The notes beneath the pieces are model-generated. The model worked only from the letters and a program-made list of their open reading frames with translations, was not told the DNA's origin and made no database searches. From CALELF01 sp045617925 (GTDB lineage: Bacteria; Synergistota; Synergistia; Synergistales; Synergistaceae): 62,609 nucleotides of DNA. The position numbers were made by a program, and so were the translations under genes. The stretch lies in assembly GCA_045617925.1 (NCBI GenBank), contig JAZLJR010000002.1, positions 1 to 62,609 on the forward strand, written 5' to 3'. Numbering within the stretch: position 1 is the first letter of the stretch; each line of letters opens with the position of its first letter. Below are positions 7,858 through 16,415 of this stretch, piece by piece.

Positions 7858-7900
7858 ATCTGTTCATGTAAATTTGTTAATAATTTGGGGAGGAATTACT

Positions 7901-8260
7901 ATGAAGAAATTAAAAATTTTACTTCTTTCGTTGCTTGTCTTTTTTGTCCTTCAGAGTTTCGCATTTGCAGAATTATCTAAAGAGGGTTATATTCGTGATA
8001 TGCCCGATGTTGTCTATAAGCATTTTATAGTTTCAAAAGACGGGTTAATTATTACACTAGTGAACAAAAGCGACAAAGAGATAAAATTTGAAGCTGGTAT
8101 TTCTTTCCTTAATGAAAGAAACAAAGAGGTGGCAACGGTCTTTATCCCTGCAACTATCCTTCCTCCCCATACAAATGTGCCACTGCGCAATCTCGTTATA
8201 GTAGGGGGAGATTATCAAGCTGCAAAGCGAGCTGTAGGAATTTCATGGCAAGTATATTAA
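7901..8260 (+). CDS. Exported protein of unknown function, 119 residues
   Basis: The start ATG at 7901 follows GGGAGGAATTACT, a good ribosome site, and is preferred over an upstream in-frame ATG at 7874. A signal peptide is clear: MKKLKILL, a hydrophobic run, then SFAFAE with likely cleavage after AFA. The mature part of about 95 residues alternates polar and hydrophobic residues like a small beta-sandwich (LIITLVNKSDKEIKF, VFIPATILPPHTNVPL), as in domains that decorate the cell envelope. It could be an FxLYD-like fold. I do not recognise the family. Confidence 0.8.
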   Translation: MKKLKILLLSLLVFFVLQSFAFAELSKEGYIRDMPDVVYKHFIVSKDGLIITLVNKSDKEIKFEAGISFLNERNKEVATVFIPATILPPHTNVPLRNLVIVGGDYQAAKRAVGISWQVY

Positions 8261-8282
8261 GGGACAAATAGGGTAAGGAATT

Positions 8283-9164
8283 ATGGAAAATTTAGATTTT
8301 TGGTGGTATGTCACAATAAAATCATCTGAAAGCGAAGATATGCTCATGTCTCTTGCTAATGTGGCAGAATGTATAGGAAGTGAAGTCCAAAATTTGCCAA
8401 ATGGGCAGACGAGGCTTCGTGCATATTTCCGCAATAATGAAGATATTTCTTACTGGCAGGACAAATTGCTTAATGCTGCACAGAATATGTGCTCCATTGA
8501 AATTGAAGATGCTGGTAAAATTGAAAATCAGCCATGGCACACGGTAGTAAAAGAGGCTTTTCCGCCTTTAGCTGTCGGGAAAAACCTCGTGGTGCTTGCT
8601 CCGTGGCATAGGGATAAGATTGAAGAAGATAGCAAGAATGGTAAAAAAATTCCGCTTTTTATAAATCCTGGCAGTGCGTTTGGTACGGGTTACCACGAAA
8701 GCACGCAAATTGCCCTAACATTGCTCGAAAAGTATATCAAGCATGGTGCAAAAATTGCAGACATTGGCACGGGGAGTGGGATTTTAACCATTGCTGCAAT
8801 AAAAATGGGAGCGAGTTTTTCCAATGCTGTTGACATTGATGCAACGGTTTTGGAAGAAGTCGCAAACAATTTTGAATTGAACGGAATTTCAAAAAATAAA
8901 GTTTGCCTAAAACTAGGGGACCTTTTAAAAGATTTCAATGAAACAGCAGATTTGCTTATGGCAAATATTTTGTTAAATCCGCTTACCACAATGGTTGGTT
9001 CTGTGCCATCTGTCATTGGCAAAACTGGCATGGCGATATTTTCAGGAATGTTAGAGAAGGAAAAGCCAATATTCTTAGAAGCACTGAAAGATGCAAATAT
9101 GGAAGTCACAGAAGAATGTGTTAAAGGAGAATGGTGGGGTGTCGCTGCCAAGGTTAAGGCTTGA
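8283..9164 (+). CDS. prmA: Ribosomal protein L11 methyltransferase
   Basis: PrmA trimethylates lysines and the N terminus of L11 using SAM. The 293-residue protein has the N-terminal substrate-recognition domain, then FGTGYHESTQIAL, the SAM-binding IADIGTGSGILTIAA and the family motif LMANILLNPL. AAGGA precedes the ATG. Its end overlaps the rsmE start by 26 bases, the common prmA-rsmE arrangement in Firmicutes. Confidence 0.93.
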   Translation: MENLDFWWYVTIKSSESEDMLMSLANVAECIGSEVQNLPNGQTRLRAYFRNNEDISYWQDKLLNAAQNMCSIEIEDAGKIENQPWHTVVKEAFPPLAVGKNLVVLAPWHRDKIEEDSKNGKKIPLFINPGSAFGTGYHESTQIALTLLEKYIKHGAKIADIGTGSGILTIAAIKMGASFSNAVDIDATVLEEVANNFELNGISKNKVCLKLGDLLKDFNETADLLMANILLNPLTTMVGSVPSVIGKTGMAIFSGMLEKEKPIFLEALKDANMEVTEECVKGEWWGVAAKVKA

Positions 9165-9885
9165 AAATTGCCACTTTGACAAGGAAAAAAATCTTTGGCA
9201 TATTTCTCGTGACGAAGCGCACCATTTAGTGCACGTCCGTCGTCTTTACACTGGTTCTCTTGTTGAGGGGCTTTTGTGTGATGAAACCGAAATTTTGAAT
9301 AAAAAAGAAGGAAAAAAAATTCTTTTGAAATTAGAATGTTACGGCGAAGAAGTTTTTGCAAAAGAGCTGCAAGAGGAAGCAGAAGCAAACGAATTTGAGC
9401 TTACGTTGCTCCTTGCATTATTAAAAACAGACCAATGGGAAAATGCCTTGCGTTTTGCTGCTCAAACTGGAGTAACACACATCGTGCCACTTGTTGCAGA
9501 GCGTTCTGTTCCCAAAATTTCTCAAGATGAGTTGCCCAAAAAAATGGCTCGTTGGAACAAAATTTTAGACGAAGCGACAAAACAATCCAGTGCTGTTGTC
9601 CCACCGAGTTTAGCAGAACCAGTTGCTTTTGCAAATGTTGACTTCAATAGTCTTTATGGGCAAAAATTTGCAGCAATATTAGCAGACCAGACGGTAAATT
9701 TTCGAGATGTAGAATTTGAAAAGTCGGTAGTTTTGGCAGTAGGTCCAGAAGGTGACTGGTCGCCACGTGAAACTGCTACATTGCTTGAAAATAATTTTAC
9801 GCCAATAACACTAGGAAAACGAATTTTGAAAGCTTCCACAGCAGTAGCAGTTGGCTGTGGAGCAATATCAATATTAAGACAATAG
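9139..9885 (+). CDS. rsmE: 16S rRNA (uracil-1498-N3)-methyltransferase
   Basis: RsmE is a SPOUT-fold methyltransferase for U1498 of 16S rRNA. GTG at 9139 is chosen because AAGGAG lies at 9124-9129 and the product then begins MSLPRLRL, as in the family. The ATG at 9091 would add 16 residues lying inside prmA. SPOUT motifs are visible near the C terminus: LAVGPEGDWSPRE and LGKRILKASTAV, the knot region that binds SAM. Length 248 residues. Confidence 0.92.
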   Translation: MSLPRLRLENCHFDKEKNLWHISRDEAHHLVHVRRLYTGSLVEGLLCDETEILNKKEGKKILLKLECYGEEVFAKELQEEAEANEFELTLLLALLKTDQWENALRFAAQTGVTHIVPLVAERSVPKISQDELPKKMARWNKILDEATKQSSAVVPPSLAEPVAFANVDFNSLYGQKFAAILADQTVNFRDVEFEKSVVLAVGPEGDWSPRETATLLENNFTPITLGKRILKASTAVAVGCGAISILRQ

Positions 9886-9900
9886 AACGAGGTTACGACG

Positions 9901-10860
9901 ATGTTATCAATATTAAGAACAGAAAATGAAGAACTTGTGCCATATAGCATAGACCAAGAAGTGCCGGAAGGCTCTTGGTTTTCCCTCGTGCACCCAAGTG
10001 CGGAGGAAATGGCAAAGGTCAGCCAAGTTGCTCATGTGGAGGAGCATTTTCTTCATGCTGCGCTTGACCCAGAGGAATCTTCTCGTATGGAGATGGATGA
10101 TGGTTACCTCTTTATAATCATAAACGTGCCAAAAGACAGAACCTCGCAAGAAGATGATTATGACACTTTGCCAGTAGGGATCGTTGTTACTCCTAAGTAT
10201 TTTATAACTGTTTGCAAAGAGAACAATAATATTATAGACAAATTTGCAGGTGGCAGTTTCAAGTTCTTTAACACGAGTTTTAAGACGAGATTTCTTTTTA
10301 TGCTTCTTTTCCGTTCAGCAATTCTTTTCTTAAAAGATTTGCGTCAAATTACGCGCATAAGCGATAGAGTTGAAGATGATCTGCGCAAAACAATGAAAAA
10401 TGACAATCTTTTCCTATTGTTAGACATGCAAAAGGGTTTAACCTATTACACAATAGCCTTGAAGTCTAATAAGGTTGTCGTGGAAAAACTCCTTCGTATG
10501 TGCACAGCTTCTTTGCCAAATGCGCTAATTACTCATTACGAGGAGGATGGAGATTTGCTTGAAGATGTTCATATAGAATATGAGCAGGCAATGGAAATGG
10601 CACAAATACAAACAGATGTCCTCGGTGGCATAACAGACACCTTTGCTTCCGTTATCTCAAATAACTTAAATATTGTTATGAAATACCTAACATCTATCAC
10701 AATCGTTCTTGCTGTTCCGACGCTCCTTTCCGGACTTTTTGGAATGAATGTTCCTGTGCCATACACAAATCATCCATGGGGTTTTGCAATAGTTATCGGT
10801 TGGTCTATTGTATTGACAATTGGTGCTGTTGTGTGGCTTTGGAAAAAGCACCTGTTCTAA
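9901..10860 (+). CDS. corA: CorA-family Mg2+ channel/transporter
   Basis: The 319-residue protein has a large cytoplasmic N-terminal domain and two C-terminal membrane helices. The signature GMN is present in LFGMNVPVPY after the first helix, followed by the short periplasmic loop and last helix ending in a basic KKHLF tail. CorA pentamers carry Mg2+ and Co2+ inward. The gene lies 15 bases after rsmE and may be cotranscribed. Confidence 0.9.
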   Translation: MLSILRTENEELVPYSIDQEVPEGSWFSLVHPSAEEMAKVSQVAHVEEHFLHAALDPEESSRMEMDDGYLFIIINVPKDRTSQEDDYDTLPVGIVVTPKYFITVCKENNNIIDKFAGGSFKFFNTSFKTRFLFMLLFRSAILFLKDLRQITRISDRVEDDLRKTMKNDNLFLLLDMQKGLTYYTIALKSNKVVVEKLLRMCTASLPNALITHYEEDGDLLEDVHIEYEQAMEMAQIQTDVLGGITDTFASVISNNLNIVMKYLTSITIVLAVPTLLSGLFGMNVPVPYTNHPWGFAIVIGWSIVLTIGAVVWLWKKHLF

Positions 10861-10940
10861 TGACTTTAGCATAGTTGTTTATCAATGGCGTTGTAGTGTT
10901 ATGGAGCATTGCTAAATTTTAAGAAAAGGAGACAGAGACA

Positions 10941-11315
10941 ATGGAGCAGAGATTTTTTATTTGTGAGCACTGTGGCAATATAATTGCTATGGTTAAGAGC
11001 AGTGGTGTGCCAGTGGTGTGCTGTGGGCAAAATATGAAAGAGCTTATTCCGGGAACTACAGATGCTTCTCTTGAAAAGCATGTGCCAGTTTTTGAGGTTC
11101 GTGACAACAAAGTGTTTGTCACTGTTGGAGAAGTGGCTCATCCTATGACACAAGAACACCACATTGAGTGGATTTCCATCCAAACAAACAACGGCAATCA
11201 GCGCAAAGGATTGAAGCCTGGACAAGAGCCAAAGGCTGTTTTTGCCCTGTGTGATGGAGACAAAGTGGAAGCAGTGTATGCCTACTGTAATCTGCATAGT
11301 CTCTGGAAAAAATAA
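10941..11315 (+). CDS. dfx: Desulfoferrodoxin (superoxide reductase, two-domain)
   Basis: The 124 residues hold an N-terminal desulforedoxin-like FeCys4 domain (CEHC, then VVCCGQ, four Cys ligands) and the superoxide reductase domain with EKHVP, HPMTQEHHIEW and YCNLHSLW, which supply the four His and one Cys of center II. Family members reduce superoxide to peroxide in anaerobes without making oxygen. The gene has its own ribosome site (AAAAGGAGA) and terminator, so it is probably monocistronic. Confidence 0.95.
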   Translation: MEQRFFICEHCGNIIAMVKSSGVPVVCCGQNMKELIPGTTDASLEKHVPVFEVRDNKVFVTVGEVAHPMTQEHHIEWISIQTNNGNQRKGLKPGQEPKAVFALCDGDKVEAVYAYCNLHSLWKK

Positions 11316-11331
11316 TAATTTTTAACACATT

Positions 11332-11368
11332 AAAAAGACTGCTGCTCGTTTGAGCAGCAGTCTTTTTT
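11332..11368. terminator. Bidirectional terminator between dfx and the esterase gene
   Basis: AGACTGCTGCTC and GAGCAGCAGTCT pair around loop GTTT, with A and T runs on the two sides. Confidence 0.92.
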
Positions 11369-11373
11369 GTTAG

Positions 11374-12990
11374 CTAATTTTGTTTTATAAAGATTTTTTT
11401 GTATGTCTCCTCGGGGAAGCGGAAATATTCTTCTGCAAAAATATAGGTGTATGGAAGAAGTGGCGCAAGCAGTTTAGTTTCCTTTGAAGATGTGGCTTTT
11501 TCCACAGAAATTGCCCCGTCCTGTCCGAAAATCATAACATTGCGGTCGCTTGATGTGTATTGAGGCCATATATAGGTATCAGTGCTTGGAATGCCTGTTT
11601 TTGCAAAATTTATCCACATCTCTCTAATTGTAGAAGCTAAATTTTCTACCCTTTCGGGGAGTTTTTTTTGTTTAAACAGGTTCATAACAAAAGGCAGTTC
11701 TGCTATGTGAGGAGCGCCAGTGTGGCCACCTTCTGGAGAAAAATCAAATTTATACATGTAGGTTGGTGAGTTGGCAGAATGGTTGTCTGCTAATAGAAGG
11801 GCTGGAGTAGTGAAGATTGTATCAGTAAAGAGGTCCTCATAGGCAGATGGCAAAGCTCTTTTGTGGCTTGATATGTATTTTGAGGCTATTTTTTGGGCTG
11901 AACTTGGTAGCCGCTCTTGAGTCCTTTTATATTTTGCTTTTAGTTCTTTGAGTGCTTCATTTTCATTTGTATGATTTATAGCCTTGAAATATGCACATTC
12001 ATTACCTGTTGTTCCTATTAACATAGGGATTCCCCTTGTTGCTCCTGCCTTGTAGGCATCATAAATTTCTTGTATAGTCATCTCACTGCCTAGAATTTCA
12101 AATTGAGCTAACTTGTCCAACTCGGGGATTGCTTCTGATAGTTGTTCTTCTGAAAGTGACATAAGGTCTGCCATGTTTTCTGCGCCAGTTAGTTCCATGA
12201 GCTTTTTTGTAACATTTGCTCTTGCCTTACTTGGTCCAATAATAGCTGGGGTGCCACTTGAGACAATCATTTTTTGAAAAAGTCCCTTCGTGTTTGGAAG
12301 AAGTGGCATAAGTGTTGTTGCTACTGCACCAGCGCTTATACCAAATAATGTAACATTGTTAGGATCTCCTCCAAAAGATTTTATATTTTTTTGTATCCAT
12401 TGCAAAGCACAGCGCGCGTCCAGTAACCAAAGAAGTGAAGTTTCTTTTGCTGAATAATTGTCTGAACCTGGAACATCGTCAAACACCATGCTTCCCACGA
12501 TACTTAGGCGCGTTTCAATACAGGCAAATATAATTTCCGGATGAATGCTAACAAGCTTTGAACCATCACAATATGGCAGGCTAGAAGCCCCATAGGCAAA
12601 GGCACTTGGTTGTAAGAACACAATAACAGGTTTGTTTTGTTCATTGTTTGAGCCTGTGTATATGTTTAACTTTAAGCAATCTTCGCTAGTATTTTCCTTA
12701 GGTTGCCATGCTTGCAATGGCATTTTGCCATAGCCCTGTGGTGAATATGTTGTCTTGTTGTTGCCTGCTAATATTGGAGCTTTCCAACGTAATGAACCAA
12801 CTGGTGGCTTTGCATAGGGTATGCCTAGCCATTTTAATATATCACCGTCTTTTTGTGCAACAAATCTGCCATTGTGGCAAATTGCAACAGGTGCCTTTTG
12901 TGCTTTGTTTTTTACTAGTGCATAGGAATTTGATGAAAAAAATAGCGAAAATATTGCCATTACTGCTATGACTATAAGCCTCTTTTTCAT
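11374..12990 (-). CDS. Secreted type-B carboxylesterase
   Basis: The 538-residue alpha/beta hydrolase starts with a signal peptide (MKKRLIVIAVMAIFSLFF, ending SNSYALV). Family motifs are SEDCLKLNIY, the nucleophile elbow GISAGA near residue 220, the acid residue in the GNECAYF region and the His in GGHTGAPHIAELPF. It would hydrolyse esters in the periplasm or outside; the substrate cannot be told. TGAGGT before the ATG supports the start. It is a single gene between a terminator and a divergent gene. Confidence 0.9.
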   Translation of the reverse strand: MKKRLIVIAVMAIFSLFFSSNSYALVKNKAQKAPVAICHNGRFVAQKDGDILKWLGIPYAKPPVGSLRWKAPILAGNNKTTYSPQGYGKMPLQAWQPKENTSEDCLKLNIYTGSNNEQNKPVIVFLQPSAFAYGASSLPYCDGSKLVSIHPEIIFACIETRLSIVGSMVFDDVPGSDNYSAKETSLLWLLDARCALQWIQKNIKSFGGDPNNVTLFGISAGAVATTLMPLLPNTKGLFQKMIVSSGTPAIIGPSKARANVTKKLMELTGAENMADLMSLSEEQLSEAIPELDKLAQFEILGSEMTIQEIYDAYKAGATRGIPMLIGTTGNECAYFKAINHTNENEALKELKAKYKRTQERLPSSAQKIASKYISSHKRALPSAYEDLFTDTIFTTPALLLADNHSANSPTYMYKFDFSPEGGHTGAPHIAELPFVMNLFKQKKLPERVENLASTIREMWINFAKTGIPSTDTYIWPQYTSSDRNVMIFGQDGAISVEKATSSKETKLLAPLLPYTYIFAEEYFRFPEETYKKIFIKQN

Positions 12991-13052
12991 TTGTTTTTAC
13001 CTCAGGGAATTTTAGTCTTGTTTTTTGGAACGATTTATTATATCCTACTTTT

Positions 13053-13556
13053 ATGAAAAATTTTGTAAAATGCTCTTTATTCCTTATATGTTTGTTTGGG
13101 CTTTCTTTGCTTGTAGTTAGATGGTGGCAGCTAGATATGTTAAAAATATCTGATAACAGTGGAAAAACTTACTATGAAACTAGTTTGCCTTCTTTTGCGG
13201 TATTTGACACTTCATACAAACATTCTGTTGAACAAACAGAGGTGCAAGATACTTATGTCGTTACCTGTGGCAAAATGTGGTCATGGGAAGAGCGTACAAA
13301 ATCACTCAAAGCAGGAATGCCACAGCAAGCACCTAGGTGTGGAAGATTTTTTATGACAAGGGATTGGCTTGTGTATCAAGGTGGAAGAATTTCTTGGAAT
13401 GAATTTTATTATAGAATTGGAAATGAAAGTCTAGGGAAAAACAGAGCCTATCTGCCTTATTTGGGTGAGAAAAAATTGTATAAAATTGTTCCCAATAAAA
13501 GGTTAGTTGTTACAGTGCAAAAATCCTGTATAGAGAAAAGGAAGTCATCATTTTGA
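13053..13556 (+). CDS. DUF1850-like exported protein
   Basis: This 167-residue protein has an N-terminal membrane or signal segment (LFLICLFGLSLLVV). The body contains YKHSVEQTEVQDTY, then a Gly/Pro-rich region (KAGMPQQAP) and a Leu/Arg-rich end, a pattern that resembles DUF1850. Those proteins usually lie next to TRAP-type TAXI transporters, but no such transporter is present here. The TGA stop lies inside the 3' arm of the terminator hairpin. The family call is by eye and only moderately sure. Confidence 0.6.
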   Translation: MKNFVKCSLFLICLFGLSLLVVRWWQLDMLKISDNSGKTYYETSLPSFAVFDTSYKHSVEQTEVQDTYVVTCGKMWSWEERTKSLKAGMPQQAPRCGRFFMTRDWLVYQGGRISWNEFYYRIGNESLGKNRAYLPYLGEKKLYKIVPNKRLVVTVQKSCIEKRKSSF

Positions 13557-13571
13557 TGACTTCCTTTTTTT
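13536..13571. terminator. Terminator overlapping the stop codon of the DUF1850-like gene
   Basis: GGAAGTCATCA and TGATGACTTCC pair around loop TTT, flanked by AAAA and a run of seven T. The stop codon TGA (13554-13556) is the start of the right arm. The hairpin also serves the convergent symporter gene. Confidence 0.9.
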
Positions 13572-13577
13572 GATTTT

Positions 13578-15428
13578 CTAATTTATTTTTTCGTCAAATA
13601 ATTTTTGCTGGTTGACTGATTCATTTGGAGAGGCTTGCTCCAGCAAAGGCATGAAATACTCAAAGTGTTTTTTGTATTCTTCGTCAAAGAGAAGGTCTCC
13701 ATATTTGTGTAGATTACGCAAATATTCGTGGTGGGTTCTTGCTATGTCACTATTGTTATAAGAAATTACGAACACACCAATGTTTGAGCATTTGTCAGAC
13801 AGAATTTCAATTTGACGCAAGGCATTGAAGAAAAAGAAACCTGCTACATTTGCGCATTCGCCAGCCGTAAGACGTTGCATATGGTTTTGATCAACTGTTT
13901 CTGTCATAGCGTCTATTACCTGTTCAAGAGGTTCTATGTAGCGTGCGGCTATGAATGTTCTTTGCACAAAAGCTTCTTGTGTGTAGGATATGATATGTGT
14001 AACTGCTTCCTGCAACACCTTGAGTTCTTTTATAGCAGATGATGAAAAGGTGATGCCTCTTTCCTGCATTTCTATTGCATATTCAAAAATTTCGTATGAA
14101 GCATCAAACGCACGTTCGTATTCAGCGGCACAGTTCTCATAAAAGTTTATAAGCTTGCTGTCGCCTGACTCTCTTGCTCTGCTAGAAAGTCTCATAAGGT
14201 AATTTTGCACATTGTCTGTAACAGCATCTACGTTATTTTCAACGGCGGAAAGAAACTTTCTTGTTTCTTTATCTATTTTTAATGTGAGTAACGCATTCAT
14301 ACTTTTTTCAAAGCATTCATTTAAAACCGCGGACATCTCCGCAAGAACACTGTTGACAGTTGCCAAAGCAAGCACTGGTGAAACAAAAAGCTTTGTGTCA
14401 AGTCTATTGAGAATTCTGTTAAGAAACAATGTTTCAGGATCATCCTTAATAAAGATGCGGCTTAACCTTTCAAAGAAGTTACACCATGGAAGAAGAATAA
14501 TAGCACCACCAAGCTTTAAAATTGTGTTGAGATTTGCGATTGCTCCGGAATTCATTTTTGCAGTCCAAATATTATCAAGGTAACCAAGTTCTTTTGCAGC
14601 AGCAACACAGACTATGATCAAAACAGCTTGAAATATGTTGAAAATAACGTGAATTAGTCCAGTCCTTTTTGCGTCTGCTTGTGCATTTACTCCGCAAAAA
14701 AATGCCGTCTTTATGCAATCTCCCATAAAAATACCGAGAAGCATAGGGTATATTGCTACGAATGTCAAGCGTCCTGTGATGGATAAAGCTTGCAAAATAC
14801 CGACAGTTGCACTTGAACTTTGGATTATTGCACAAACAATAAGACCAGACAGGAAGCCAAGTATTGGATACTGTGCAACCTTTGTGAAATATCCAGCAAA
14901 TGCAGTTGATTCAGAAAGCCCAGCGACGGAATTGCTGATATTAACTAGCCCCATAAATAGTATTGCAAAACCCAGCAAAATATCACCAACAGAGTTACTG
15001 TTTCTGGATTTGCAACTCATAATTAGAATTATGCCAATAGTGGCAGTAATGGAAGCGAGACAAAATGGTTGAAACAAGGTAACAATACTAAAACCACCAG
15101 TTGAGGAAACGTCAAGAATTCTAATAATCTGGCCGGTGACAGTGGTTCCCACGTTTGCTCCAAGTATTATTCCAAGTGATTGATGCAAAGAAATTATTCC
15201 TGCTCCCACAAGACCTGATGTGATAACAATTGTAGCTGTGGAGCTTTGAATCATTGCGGTAACAAAAAGCCCCATCAGGAAACTCTTTAGATTATTGTTA
15301 GTTACCTTCTCTATGGCACGTTGTAACGCACCGGATGAGCACCTTTTTAAGGCGTCTCCCATAAGTCTCATGCCATAAAGAAATAACGCTAATCCGCCAG
15401 CAAAAGAGATGCCAGAAATAATGTCCAT
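13578..15428 (-). CDS. Na+/phosphate symporter with C-terminal PhoU-like domain
   Basis: The 616-residue protein belongs to the NptA/YjbB (PNaS) group. Two inverted repeats with QSS motifs are visible: TAMIQSSTATIVITSGLVGAG near residue 60 and CAIIQSSSATVGIL near residue 195. About 8-9 membrane helices fill residues 1-300, and the rest is alpha-helical and PhoU-like. It couples phosphate to Na+. The start ATG at 15428 has AAGGAG 5 bases upstream; the ORF could open at 15473, but those codons lie in the terminator hairpin. Confidence 0.88.
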   Translation of the reverse strand: MDIISGISFAGGLALFLYGMRLMGDALKRCSSGALQRAIEKVTNNNLKSFLMGLFVTAMIQSSTATIVITSGLVGAGIISLHQSLGIILGANVGTTVTGQIIRILDVSSTGGFSIVTLFQPFCLASITATIGIILIMSCKSRNSNSVGDILLGFAILFMGLVNISNSVAGLSESTAFAGYFTKVAQYPILGFLSGLIVCAIIQSSSATVGILQALSITGRLTFVAIYPMLLGIFMGDCIKTAFFCGVNAQADAKRTGLIHVIFNIFQAVLIIVCVAAAKELGYLDNIWTAKMNSGAIANLNTILKLGGAIILLPWCNFFERLSRIFIKDDPETLFLNRILNRLDTKLFVSPVLALATVNSVLAEMSAVLNECFEKSMNALLTLKIDKETRKFLSAVENNVDAVTDNVQNYLMRLSSRARESGDSKLINFYENCAAEYERAFDASYEIFEYAIEMQERGITFSSSAIKELKVLQEAVTHIISYTQEAFVQRTFIAARYIEPLEQVIDAMTETVDQNHMQRLTAGECANVAGFFFFNALRQIEILSDKCSNIGVFVISYNNSDIARTHHEYLRNLHKYGDLLFDEEYKKHFEYFMPLLEQASPNESVNQQKLFDEKIN

Positions 15429-15468
15429 GTTTGTCTCCTTGAAATTAAAATTTTGAGCAAAAATAAAT

Positions 15469-15500
15469 GACAAGCAAAAAATCTACATTTATTGCTTGTC
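15469..15500 (-). terminator. Hairpin between the 41-residue ORF and the symporter gene
   Basis: GACAAGCAA and TTGCTTGTC form a 9-bp perfect stem with a 14-base loop, followed on the minus strand by ATTTATTTTT. It can end transcription of the small ORF, or act as an attenuator before the symporter gene. Confidence 0.6.
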
Positions 15501-15614
15501 AAAATAGTAGTAATCTATATTTAGTTTAGCCACAATGGCCTGCAAGATTATTAAAATTGCAGACCTTTTAATTTTTATGCGTTCTGTGGGGAAAAATACT
15601 TTAAAAAAATTCAT
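15489..15614 (-). CDS. Candidate small protein, 41 residues
   Basis: The ORF begins with ATG at 15614, with GGAG exactly 9 bases upstream, and ends with TAA at 15489-15491 inside the following hairpin. A -10 element lies about 58 bases upstream of the ATG. The product has a charged N-terminal half (FFPTERIKIKR), a hydrophobic helix (SAILIILQAIVAKL) and an aromatic end (YYYF), which suggests a membrane-associated peptide. I recognise no family. Promoter, ribosome site, ORF and terminator together suggest a complete small unit, or a regulatory upstream ORF for the symporter. Confidence 0.45.
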   Translation of the reverse strand: MNFFKVFFPTERIKIKRSAILIILQAIVAKLNIDYYYFDKQ

Positions 15615-15671
15615 AGTAGCATTCTCCAAAAAATACAAATACTTCAAAGTGTGGCAAAATGAAGCGTTGGT

Positions 15672-15683
15672 ATTATAACACAA
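15672..15683 (-). promoter_or_regulatory. Extended -10 element upstream of the 41-residue ORF and symporter
   Basis: TTGTGTTATAAT on the minus strand differs by one base from the recurrent TTGTGCTANAAT. It lies between jag's end and the small ORF. No good -35 box is seen. Confidence 0.5.
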
Positions 15684-15740
15684 AAAAGTTTGTAGCAATA
15701 TAAAATTTTATAATTATCAATTTTTTTTAAAGTTACAGAA

Positions 15741-16415
15741 TTAACGGTGTCTCCTGAACCTCTCAGCACTGTCTATGCCCACTCCAGCAGGTGCGATAAC
15801 CACACGACGTGATGGGTCTTCTCCAATAGATTGAGTCTGAATATTCTTGTTATTTTGTAATTCAAGGTGGATAATACGACGTTCCCAAGCTGTCATTGGC
15901 TCAAGACTGATTGGCTTATTGTTACGGAGCACATCTTTTGCAACAGAACCAGCAAGACGCTCAAGAGAACGAATTCTGCGTTCTCTATAACCAGCCGCAT
16001 CAAAGTGTACCCTACGAGTTTCCAAATCTTTATGACATACAAGGTTTGTAAGGTGTTCTAGGGCTTTTAAGGTTTCACCAAATTTTCCAATAACAATACC
16101 GATGTCTTTGCCAACTAGGTCAATGATGCCATCTTCTGTTAATTCAGGAACAAGGTCGAGATCCATTCTTTCCAAGATCTCATTAACAAAAAGACAAGAT
16201 CTGATGTAGGAAACTGGGGCGCATGAAGTTGCTTTAACTTGTATTTTTGAACCTAGAATTCCAAAAAGTTTTTTGTCTTCAGACACTACTTGGACATCAA
16301 CATCCTCTGGCCTAATACCCCATTCTTTGGCACAAATTTCTTGTGCTTCTTCTGTTGAAATGCATTCTAGAATTTTAGTTTCTATATCAGGTAAAGGAAA
16401 TCTTTCTTGTTCCAT
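15741..16415 (-). CDS. jag: Jag/KhpB-type RNA-binding protein (KH and R3H domains)
   Basis: The 224 residues show three parts: an N-terminal Jag domain (about 1-55), a KH domain with the IGKFGETLKALEHL loop, and an R3H domain (RSLERLAGSVAKDVLR, then the PMTAWERRIIHLEL region). KhpB/EloR proteins bind RNA with KhpA and affect envelope growth in Gram-positives. The ATG directly follows the yidC stop without a gap, so the two are translationally linked. Confidence 0.93.
   Translation of the reverse strand: MEQERFPLPDIETKILECISTEEAQEICAKEWGIRPEDVDVQVVSEDKKLFGILGSKIQVKATSCAPVSYIRSCLFVNEILERMDLDLVPELTEDGIIDLVGKDIGIVIGKFGETLKALEHLTNLVCHKDLETRRVHFDAAGYRERRIRSLERLAGSVAKDVLRNNKPISLEPMTAWERRIIHLELQNNKNIQTQSIGEDPSRRVVIAPAGVGIDSAERFRRHR

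Noticed and set aside
15429..15473. Longer start for the phosphate symporter
   Set aside because: AAGGAG stands 5 bases before the ATG at 15428, and the longer start falls in the hairpin region.
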